Assembly: GCA_029820915.1 (NCBI GenBank) | Contig: JALGUI010000549.1 | Location: 1-6,134, forward strand | Direction: 5' to 3' | Length of the DNA stretch: 6,134 bases | Origin: Candidatus Zipacnadia bacterium | GTDB lineage: Bacteria > Armatimonadota > Zipacnadia > Zipacnadales > UBA5352 | In this document: positions 1 through 5,115 of the stretch, in pieces | How positions within the stretch are numbered: the stretch's first letter is position 1 | How the letters are laid out: each line of letters begins with the position of its first letter | The notes under the pieces: model-generated | What the model was told of the DNA's origin: nothing | The model's database searches: none | The model's input: only the letters and a program-made list of their open reading frames with translations | Position numbers and translations under genes: made by a program

Positions 1-1589
1 CTCATCTCCAGCAGCCGGCGGAAGGCCTCGGCCTGGCGCCTGAACTCGTCGGCGCCGCGCCGGTCGCCCATCTTCAGTGTGACGAAGCCGTCGAACGACC
101 GCGCCCGGAAGATGGAGATGACCTCCTTGACCTCCCCGTTGCCCTGCGCCGGCAGCGTGTAGCGCGACCGTCCGGGGACGCAGCCATCTGTCGCGTAGAT
201 GACGCGCGTGACGCGCTTGAGCTTGGTCGCGCGGTAGGTGCCCAGGAACGGCTTCTCGCCGACGTTGGCGAAGTGCGCGGGGTTGAAGGCGAAGCCGACG
301 TCGCACTCCCCCGCCAGCGCGAGCAGCGGCGGATCGCAGGCCTCGCCCGTGTCCCAGGCACTGCCGGGCACGTTCTCGAAGACAACGGTCACTCCATCGC
401 CGGTGGCCTCGCACGCCGCGCGCAGGCGCAGCGTGACCGCCTCCGGGTCGGCGCCCGCCGGCGGCGAGGGAACCTTGACCAGCGGCGCGCCCAGCCGCCG
501 CGCCATCGCGCCCGCCTGCCCGAGTCGCTCGCGCACCGCCGCCTCCTTGCCCATGAACGCCTCCGGCGAGAGCCCGCAGTGCAGGCAGTTCACGGACATT
601 CCCATCTCCACCAGCGACGCCGCGAAGTCGTCCGCGGTGGCTCCCTCATCGGTCAGGAGCTGCGCGCCGAGCCGCTCGCCCAGCTCCACCGCGCGAATGC
701 CCTCGTTCCAGACCGCCCGCATCCCGCCCGCCCACTCGCCGCCGTCGGCCGCGTTGGCCAGGTCGTCCACCAGCTCGTCGAGCAGGGCCGCGGCGGTGAA
801 GTCCTGCTGGGCCAGGTCGTGGGCCTTGATCTTCGCGCGCTGCATGACGCAGTCGTCGCAGTTCGGGTTGTCGCACAGCACCGCCGCGGGGTCCTTGCGC
901 AGCGCGTCCACCACGATCTCGACGGTCGTGCCCGCGTGCATCAGCCGCGCCACGGCCTTGCCGACCTTGCCGATGCGCATGGCCCTGCCCTCGCGCAGCA
1001 GCGGCTCGAGGCCGATGAAGTCGCGGTGCGGGCCGGGGAACAGCTCGAGCGTCTTCGTCTGCACGCTTCCGTCATCGGCCCGGTACTCCCGCTCGATGGT
1101 GGACAGGTAGGGGGGCCTGACCAGCTCCTCCGGGTGATGCAGCAGCGTGCTGCGGTCCTGATCGACTCCGAGCAGGAGCACGTAGCCCTCGGGCAGGCGC
1201 GACAGCCGCCCCCACGGCGACTCGCTGCCCACGGCGGTCGGCTGGTCGAGCACGTCGCGCAGCAGGTAGTCGGTCTTCGGGCCGATCGCGCAGGCCGAGT
1301 GCGACGGGTGGAAGCTGCGTGTCACGCCGGGGTAGTGGCGGAAAGCCTCGGTGACGGAGCCGACGTTCGAGGGAGAGGTCTCGAGGTCGAAGACTCCGCC
1401 GCCGGACATGGCGGGCATGGCGACGGTGCCGCCCGGCTGCACCGCCTCGATCAGCGCCTCGATCAGCGCCTGCGCGCCGCCCTCGACCCGCCCGAGCGCC
1501 GAGAGCGCGCTGTGTACCATGATGGTCATGCCCGGCCCCACGCCGAGTGCGCGCAGGTCGCGGACGATGTCGTCCTTCGTGAGAGGCAT
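1..1589 (-). CDS. AAC(3)-family N-acyltransferase fused to xylose-isomerase-like TIM barrel (3' end outside window)
   Basis: The frame stays open for 529 codons from ATG at 1589 to the window edge. Residues about 1-235 look like an AAC(3) (Antibiotic_NAT) domain, which transfers acetyl from acetyl-CoA to an amine. Visible family motifs are HSALSALG (26-33), GTVAMP (54-59), SNVGSVTEAFRHYPGVTRS (74-92) running into HPSHS (94-98), ESPWGRL (123-129) and LLLGVDQDRSTLLHHPEE (138-155). A linker contains C239-x4-C244-x2-C247. From about residue 290 the sequence reads as a sugar-phosphate isomerase/epimerase-like TIM barrel: GIRAVEL (297-303), LHCGLSPE (336-343), a strand ending FENVPG (404-409), FNPAHF (435-440), and GNGEVKEV followed by FDGFVTLK (499-506). 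The usual Asp and final Glu metal ligands appear as N436 and K506. GGGGAG lies 8 nt upstream of the ATG. The gene sits 56 nt after the CBM9-like gene on the same strand, so co-transcription is likely. The amine substrate is unknown, and antibiotic resistance should not be assumed. Domain calls are by motif reading only. Confidence 0.87.
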   Translation of the reverse strand, partial: MPLTKDDIVRDLRALGVGPGMTIMVHSALSALGRVEGGAQALIEALIEAVQPGGTVAMPAMSGGGVFDLETSPSNVGSVTEAFRHYPGVTRSFHPSHSACAIGPKTDYLLRDVLDQPTAVGSESPWGRLSRLPEGYVLLLGVDQDRSTLLHHPEELVRPPYLSTIEREYRADDGSVQTKTLELFPGPHRDFIGLEPLLREGRAMRIGKVGKAVARLMHAGTTVEIVVDALRKDPAAVLCDNPNCDDCVMQRAKIKAHDLAQQDFTAAALLDELVDDLANAADGGEWAGGMRAVWNEGIRAVELGERLGAQLLTDEGATADDFAASLVEMGMSVNCLHCGLSPEAFMGKEAAVRERLGQAGAMARRLGAPLVKVPSPPAGADPEAVTLRLRAACEATGDGVTVVFENVPGSAWDTGEACDPPLLALAGECDVGFAFNPAHFANVGEKPFLGTYRATKLKRVTRVIYATDGCVPGRSRYTLPAQGNGEVKEVISIFRARSFDGFVTLKMGDRRGADEFRRQAEAFRRLLEM

Positions 1590-1597
1590 GGTCGATG

Positions 1598-1603
1598 CTC
1601 CCC
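1598..1603 (-). promoter_or_regulatory. Ribosome binding site of the AAC(3)/TIM-barrel gene
   Basis: GGGGAG on the minus strand ends 8 nt before the ATG at 1589. It supports that ATG as the start. The reading begins with MPLTKDDIV and reaches the HSALSALG motif at the distance from the N-terminus normal for AAC(3) proteins. Confidence 0.7.
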
Positions 1604-1645
1604 GGATAGAAGCTGCACGGCGAGGCAGTAGCTTGGGCACGCGGG

Positions 1646-2869
1646 CTACTCAGCGGCGGCCTGGGCCAGCTCCCGGTCGAGCAGGATGGCGTCCTGCGTG
1701 AGCGCCCGCGCTCGGTTCATCAGCGCCATCACCACATCCGGCGACAGCGATGCCTTGCGCTGCTGCTGGCTGTCCAGGTAGCGCCAGCGTGCCAGCAGCA
1801 TGTCCAGCCGCGAGGCGCCGTCGAAGGGCCGGGCATCCTCAGGCATCAGCGCGCAGGTCTTGTACGCCCCCGCGATGCACGACACCGCGCTGTCGAGCTC
1901 GGCGCCCAGTGCGGGCAGCTCGAACACCATCGGCGCGGTGCGCAGCGCGGTGAGGGCCTCGGTGCCCGCGATCACCTGCACGGACAGCTCGACCGCGCAC
2001 CCGACCGCGCACCGGCCGCCGCGCCGCACCTGATAGGCGAGCGACAGGTCGCGCGACTCCCCGGCGGCCAGGGTCAGCTTGGTGACGTTGAAGTGGTGCG
2101 CGCGCCGCGTCGGCCCGGTGACGCGCACGTTGATCTTCACCGTCTGCTCGGCGTCCGCCAGGTTGGTGATGCTCGCGCTCGCGGCGTTCTCCCCGTACCA
2201 CGGGCTCTCGATGGGCGCCACGCGGCAGCGCAGCGCCGGGTGCCCGAAGATGAGCGTGCCGCGCGTCGCATCGCCGGTCATGGAGGTCCGCTCGGCCACG
2301 CGCGGAGCATTGCGCCGCAGGTTCAGGCCCCACGTATCGCCGTCCGCCGGCACGGCGCCCTCGCCGAAGGCATAGGCGATCTCCACCAGCCAGCCGCGCT
2401 CGTCCAGGTGCGTGGCGGCGCGCCAGGCGACGGTCGGCGAGGCGTCCCCGTCCACGGCATCGTACTCGGTGCCCGTGGCGTTCAGCGCGAGCTCCATGAT
2501 GCCGACGCCGTCGTCGCCGGGGTCGAGGACGACCGTCAGCGAGTCGTCGGCCATGACGTCGCCATCTCGCAGGCTCGCGGCGGACCGCACGGCCAGCGGC
2601 ATCGGGTCCTGCAGGCGCGCGCCAACGTACAGGGCCTGGTCGTCGAAGCCGATCCAGGCCTCGGTCACCAGCGCCGGCATGCCGCCGCCCTCGAGGATAA
2701 ACGGCCCGACCGCGGCGGCCTTCGACCACTCGCCCGCCCCGAGCAGGCCGTCGATGGTGGGCGCCACCTCAAGCCGCGGGCAACTGACGGCAGCCGGGCT
2801 GCTCAACGCCGCAGGTGGAGTCGCGGCCATGACCGCCAATATGCCGGACACGAGCAGCACCCGTCGCAT
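1646..2869 (-). CDS. Secreted CBM9-like carbohydrate-binding protein
   Basis: This 407-residue protein opens with a signal peptide: two Arg at positions 2-3, a hydrophobic core at 4-16, and likely cleavage near ALS (21-23) or PAA (25-27). Residues about 38-210 resemble the CBM9-like fold (PF06452), which binds sugars in exported enzymes and binding proteins. Supporting motifs are TIDGLLGAGEW (38-48), AWIGFDDQALYVG (71-83), ADDSLTVVLDPG (107-118), GWLVEIAYAF (159-168) and WGLNLRRN (180-187). Residues about 225-318 are a Ser/Thr/Val-rich beta region, perhaps an Ig-like domain. The last 80 residues are Ala/Leu/Arg-rich and probably helical. Four Cys (C287, C291, C331, C339) could form disulfides outside the cytoplasm. 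No glycosidase catalytic domain is visible, so a binding or scaffold role is likelier than catalysis. AGGGAGG 8 nt upstream fixes the start. The gene is first in a two-gene minus-strand unit with the AAC(3)/TIM fusion. Confidence 0.8.
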   Translation of the reverse strand: MRRVLLVSGILAVMAATPPAALSSPAAVSCPRLEVAPTIDGLLGAGEWSKAAAVGPFILEGGGMPALVTEAWIGFDDQALYVGARLQDPMPLAVRSAASLRDGDVMADDSLTVVLDPGDDGVGIMELALNATGTEYDAVDGDASPTVAWRAATHLDERGWLVEIAYAFGEGAVPADGDTWGLNLRRNAPRVAERTSMTGDATRGTLIFGHPALRCRVAPIESPWYGENAASASITNLADAEQTVKINVRVTGPTRRAHHFNVTKLTLAAGESRDLSLAYQVRRGGRCAVGCAVELSVQVIAGTEALTALRTAPMVFELPALGAELDSAVSCIAGAYKTCALMPEDARPFDGASRLDMLLARWRYLDSQQQRKASLSPDVVMALMNRARALTQDAILLDRELAQAAAE

Positions 2870-2877
2870 CGCGGTCG

Positions 2878-2884
2878 CCTCCCT
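2878..2884 (-). promoter_or_regulatory. Strong Shine-Dalgarno site of the CBM9-like gene
   Basis: AGGGAGG on the minus strand lies 8 nt before the ATG at 2869. It is among the best Shine-Dalgarno matches in the window and confirms the start that gives a complete signal peptide. Confidence 0.75.
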
Positions 2885-3060
2885 ATCGACGTAGTTCGCG
2901 TCTCAGGGCACGTTCGCCGCAGTCGGCCAACTTCCCTCCCGGTCACCACGCGCCGGTTTCGTCACCGGCAGGCAGGTGCCCGCGGACGGGCGACGAATAG
3001 CCCCGGACACGCCGCCCGTCCGGCGTTTCGGCGGGCGAGTGACCACGGCTGCGAGCAGCA

Positions 3061-3067
3061 GGGGAGG
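3061..3067 (+). promoter_or_regulatory. Shine-Dalgarno site that sets the cupin start
   Basis: GGGGAGG ends 7 nt before the ATG at 3075. The frame stays open upstream to an ATG at 2976, but that extension would add 33 Arg/Pro/Gly-rich residues with no domain character and has no comparable site in front of it. The start at 3075 is therefore preferred. Confidence 0.75.
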
Positions 3068-3074
3068 TCGGGCC

Positions 3075-3404
3075 ATGCCCGTCATCAGGAGCCGGGAGCT
3101 TCGCGAGAACCCTGAGGCGTCCCCGCAGTTCTCCTCGTTCGGCCTCATCAGGCTGGCGAGGGGCGAGAGCGTCGAGCCGCACTTCCATGACTGCGACGAG
3201 TGGTGGATCATCACCCGAGGGCACGCCCTCATCGCGACCGAGGGCGACGAGCACGAGGTCGAAGAGGGCGACATGGTCTACACGCCCATGGGCGAGGACC
3301 ATGAGTTCAAGGAGATCTACCGCGACGTCGAGGGCGTGTACTTCGAGGGGTCCCTGCAGGGGCGGCGCCGGCGCGGCCACCTGCACCACCCCGACGACGA
3401 CTGA
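3075..3404 (+). CDS. Small single-domain cupin (metal-binding beta-barrel)
   Basis: The 109-residue protein matches both cupin consensus motifs. Motif 1 is G30-x5-H36-x-H38-x3-E42-x6-G49, within the stretch HFHDCDEWWIITRG (36-49). Motif 2 is G65-x5-P71-x-G73-x2-H76. H36, H38, E42 and H76 form the classic ligand set for one divalent metal (Mn, Fe, Ni or Zn), so the metal site looks intact. The length is normal for stand-alone cupins. Such proteins range from isomerases and dioxygenases to simple sugar- or ligand-binding proteins, and the substrate cannot be read from sequence. The C-terminus is unusual: four consecutive Arg (97-100), then GHLHH and four residues ending in three Asp. No signal peptide is seen, so it is probably cytoplasmic. 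The gene is transcribed alone, divergent from the CBM9-like gene and convergent with the ADP-ribosylglycohydrolase. Confidence 0.88.
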   Translation: MPVIRSRELRENPEASPQFSSFGLIRLARGESVEPHFHDCDEWWIITRGHALIATEGDEHEVEEGDMVYTPMGEDHEFKEIYRDVEGVYFEGSLQGRRRRGHLHHPDDD

Positions 3405-3431
3405 GCCGCCCTCTGCGCCCAACGGCGTGTG

Positions 3432-3511
3432 CAGGCGAGGGCGCCCGCACTACGACATGGTTGCCTCTTACCTTTTCGTGTAATGCTTCGTACGACGGGC
3501 GCCCTCGCCTG
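3432..3511. repeat. 80-nt inverted-repeat structure with 16-bp perfect arms
   Basis: CAGGCGAGGGCGCCCG at 3432-3447 is exactly reverse-complemented at 3496-3511. Inside this, after a 3x3 mismatch, TACGA (3451-3455) pairs with TCGTA (3488-3492). The result is an extended stem of about 24 positions with a 32-nt apical loop (3456-3487) that is clearly richer in A/T than its surroundings. Each arm contains the 8-bp palindrome GGGCGCCC. The structure starts 27 nt after the cupin stop. It could be a transcription end structure, a small palindromic or MITE-like element, or a structured RNA. The long loop is atypical for an intrinsic terminator. Confidence 0.7.
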
Positions 3512-3523
3512 TCGAAGTCGTCA

Positions 3524-3555
3524 GTACGTGCTGTTCCGCAAGTAAGCACTAGTAC
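3524..3555. repeat. Imperfect hairpin in the convergent gap
   Basis: GTACGTGCT (3524-3532) pairs with AGCAC (3545-3549) and GTAC (3552-3555), with a 2-nt bulge (TA, 3550-3551) and a 12-nt loop. It is weaker than its neighbours and could be chance. It is listed because it lies between two stronger inverted repeats. Confidence 0.35.
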
Positions 3556-3568
3556 GCAGGAACGCGAC

Positions 3569-3596
3569 AGGCCCCGCGGGCGCTCCCGCGGGGCCT
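3569..3596. terminator. Perfect 12-bp GC hairpin, probable terminator of convergent genes
   Basis: AGGCCCCGCGGG (3569-3580) is perfectly complementary to CCCGCGGGGCCT (3585-3596), with a CGCT loop. It lies 2 nt past the glycohydrolase stop at 3599, or 22 nt past the alternative-frame stop at 3619, and downstream of the cupin read from the other strand. No T-tract follows in either direction, so it is not a textbook intrinsic terminator. Position and stability still argue for a transcription end or RNA-stabilising role. Confidence 0.65.
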
Positions 3597-3598
3597 CG

Positions 3599-4894
3599 TC
3601 ACCGCCGACCGCCGGCCGTCACGCGCCCGGCATCCTCAGCGCGACGGCCAGCGTGCGCTCGACCAGGTCGCTGATCGCCATGCGCGACATCCCCGACAGC
3701 GCGGTCTCGCGCGCCCAGCAGCGCTCCCATCACCGAGCCGACCGTCGCGCCGTTGCAGTCCGTGTCCAGCCCGGCCATGACCGCGATCGCTACCGACCGG
3801 CGCAGATCGCCCTCGCCGTGCAGCAGGCCCATCACGCACAGCAGCGCGTTGTTGATGGTGTGCACGCGGTGGTAGTGGCCGTAGTCGGCCATGATGCGGT
3901 CCCAGGTCTGCTCCCAGCTCTCGTCCTCCGCGCACCACGCGATGCACTCGCGCACCGCCTCGGCCAGCCGGCAGCTCTCCGGGATCTCCCCCAGCGCGCG
4001 CTGCAGGCAGGCGTCCAGGTCCTCGGCTCCCAGACACGCGGCGATCAGCGCCCCGAAGAACATCTCGCCGTAGATGCCGTTCTTGGTGTGCGAGATGCTC
4101 GCGTCGCGCCGGCACAACTCGGCCGCGAGTTCGGGCCGCCCCGCCGCGCAGTACGCGAAGCCGTCCGCGCGGATCTGCGCCCCGATCCACTCGCGGTACG
4201 GGTTCATGTAGGTCGCCGATTCCGGGGGCATGACCTCGTTCACGAAGTTGCGCATGGCCGCGCGCTCGGCCGTATAGGTGCGGTGATAGGGCAGCCGCAC
4301 CAGCCACTCGGCGACCACGTGCTCGGGCGCAAGCTCCGCGCCGTGCTGCTCGACCAGGTGCAGCCCGAGCACCGTGTAGTCGGTGTCGTCATCGCGGACC
4401 GAGTGGTCGATGTTGGGCGTGAGGCACGGGTCCGATGCGGGCCTGTAGGTGACGTCCTCGGGGAGCCCCTCGACCACCGGGAAGTAGCCGTCGAGCGGGT
4501 ACGCGTCGCCCGCGCGCAGGATCGTCTCAATCTCCTCGCGCGACTTGCCCTCCACCGGCTTGCCCACCATGCACCCGATGCAGCGGCCGAGCCACGCGCC
4601 TGTGAGCCGGTCGCGCAGCCACTCCTCGCCGATCTCCCCGGTCCAGCGCTCGACATCCGGGCGCGCGTCGCGGATGCCCTCGGCGTCGGACGGCTCGCGG
4701 TAGGGGAAGTCGTGGCCCGGCCTGAGGCGGCGCGCGACCTCGAAGAAGTCGGCGAGGGCGGCCCGGGCGTAGGCCTCGTCGGCGCCCTCGGTGGCCCTCA
4801 GGTCCTCGCGCAGCACGGTGACGTCGCAGCCCTCCTGTTCGAGCTGCACCAGTTCCTCCCAGGCCAGGTTCCTGAGCGTGTTGGCGCTGAGCAT
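3599..4894 (-). CDS. ADP-ribosylglycohydrolase family protein, C-terminus apparently frameshifted
   Basis: The 431-residue protein belongs to the COG1397/PF03747 family, Mg-dependent hydrolases that remove ADP-ribose from proteins or small molecules. Members from environmental bacteria may act on other N-glycosides. The catalytic fold starts at DRLTGAWLGRCIGCMVGKP (95-113). The first metal cluster is RDDDTDYTVLG (167-177), and GEMFFGALIAACLGA (276-290) and HTINNALL (345-352) are typical. The second metal cluster is GLDTDCNGATVG (375-386). Residues 1-94 are a helical N-terminal extension. GAGGTGGAGG directly upstream selects the ATG at 4894 over the in-frame ATG at 4975, whose 27 extra residues look random. 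After GALLGAR (390-396) the reading becomes Arg/Gly/Ala-rich and unlike the family. The expected ending, including MAISDLVERTLAVA, is encoded in a neighbouring frame that stops at 3619. Both metal clusters lie before the break. No signal peptide is seen. Convergent with the cupin, divergent from the amidohydrolase. Confidence 0.88.
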   Translation of the reverse strand: MLSANTLRNLAWEELVQLEQEGCDVTVLREDLRATEGADEAYARAALADFFEVARRLRPGHDFPYREPSDAEGIRDARPDVERWTGEIGEEWLRDRLTGAWLGRCIGCMVGKPVEGKSREEIETILRAGDAYPLDGYFPVVEGLPEDVTYRPASDPCLTPNIDHSVRDDDTDYTVLGLHLVEQHGAELAPEHVVAEWLVRLPYHRTYTAERAAMRNFVNEVMPPESATYMNPYREWIGAQIRADGFAYCAAGRPELAAELCRRDASISHTKNGIYGEMFFGALIAACLGAEDLDACLQRALGEIPESCRLAEAVRECIAWCAEDESWEQTWDRIMADYGHYHRVHTINNALLCVMGLLHGEGDLRRSVAIAVMAGLDTDCNGATVGSVMGALLGARDRAVGDVAHGDQRPGRAHAGRRAEDAGRVTAGGRR

Positions 4895-4899
4895 GGCGT

Positions 4900-4909
4900 C
4901 CTCCACCTC
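4900..4909 (-). promoter_or_regulatory. Shine-Dalgarno site that sets the glycohydrolase start
   Basis: GAGGTGGAGG on the minus strand covers two overlapping anti-SD matches, 5 and 9 nt before the ATG at 4894. It lies inside the longer in-frame reading from 4975, which argues that the shorter protein is the real one. Confidence 0.75.
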
Positions 4910-5103
4910 TCGGTGACGGCCGAGCACGCAACGGCTCGACCGGGTTCTCGCTGCCCTGAAGAGGAATTCGACCAAAGCCCCCGTGGACCTGCCCGACGCC
5001 GCCGCCCGGGGCGATCAGCGTGACGCCAAGAAAATGTCACCTCCACAGGCAGGTGCGTTGACGTGATGTGGCGAAGGCCCTGACAGTGCCGAGCCGCCGT
5101 CTC

Positions 5104-5108
5104 GAGGT
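5104..5108 (+). promoter_or_regulatory. Shine-Dalgarno site that sets the amidohydrolase start
   Basis: GAGGT lies 7 nt before the ATG at 5116. A GTG at 5068 is in frame 48 nt upstream, but it would place 16 unrelated residues ahead of the first beta-strand, which in this family normally begins within a few residues of the N-terminus with the HxH metal motif. Confidence 0.7.
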
Positions 5109-5115
5109 CACGCCC

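Larger units (their letters stand above)
2870..3074. other. Divergent intergenic region between CBM9-like gene and cupin
   Basis: This 205-nt stretch should hold promoters for both flanking genes. I see no convincing -35/-10 pair on either strand, so none is called. Short GC inverted repeats are present: GCCGGT/ACCGGC (2952-2957 and 2964-2969, 6-nt loop), GCCCG/CGGGC (2978-2982 and 2987-2991, CGGA loop) and CGCCCG/CGGGCG (3013-3018 and 3032-3037). Stems this short arise easily at this base composition. One could be an operator, but nothing in the sequence singles it out. Confidence 0.5.
4895..5115. other. Divergent intergenic region between glycohydrolase and amidohydrolase
   Basis: About 220 nt should hold promoters for both directions. 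TTGACG at 5058-5063 resembles a plus-strand -35 box, but nothing close to TATAAT follows at 16-18 nt. On the minus strand GTGACA near 5035-5040 is equally unsupported. A small inverted repeat, CACCT (5038-5042) and AGGTG (5051-5055), sits beside the only A-run of the gap (5031-5034) and could be an operator. I make no firm call. Confidence 0.4.

Noticed and set aside
1443..1471. 12-bp tandem repeat (CGCCTCGATCAG, about 2.4 copies)
   Set aside because: It encodes ALIEALIEA in a helix whose length fits the AAC(3) family, so it looks like coincidental codon reuse rather than an expansion.
1..1589. Aminoglycoside resistance gene
   Set aside because: The AAC(3) family contains many members with no antibiotic activity. 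The fusion to a TIM barrel and the metabolic neighbours do not suggest resistance, and no integron or transposon is nearby.
273..1631. Long plus-strand open frame of 452 codons
   Set aside because: It lies antisense to the AAC(3)/TIM-barrel gene and its translation is Arg/His/Ala/Val-rich with no domain. Long antisense frames are expected at this GC content.
1839..2729. Second minus-strand frame of 296 codons inside the CBM9-like gene
   Set aside because: Its translation is Arg/Gly/Ala low-complexity, while the other frame has a signal peptide, a good ribosome site and CBM9-like motifs.
2093..3115. Plus-strand frame of 340 codons across the CBM9-like gene and the divergent gap
   Set aside because: It shadows the CBM9-like protein, is Arg/His-rich, and overlaps the start of the cupin in another frame.
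3432..3511. Integron attC site or CRISPR repeat
   Set aside because: The palindrome lacks the attC core sites and extrahelical base pattern, and no regularly spaced repeat units are present anywhere in the window.
3461..5023. Plus-strand open frame of 520 codons
   Set aside because: It is antisense to the ADP-ribosylglycohydrolase, which has clear metal-binding motifs. The plus-strand translation is low-complexity Arg/Val/Ala/His and would also cross the hairpin region.
5068..5115. GTG start 16 codons upstream of the amidohydrolase ATG
   Set aside because: The added residues do not resemble the family N-terminus, and GAGGT is well placed for the ATG at 5116.
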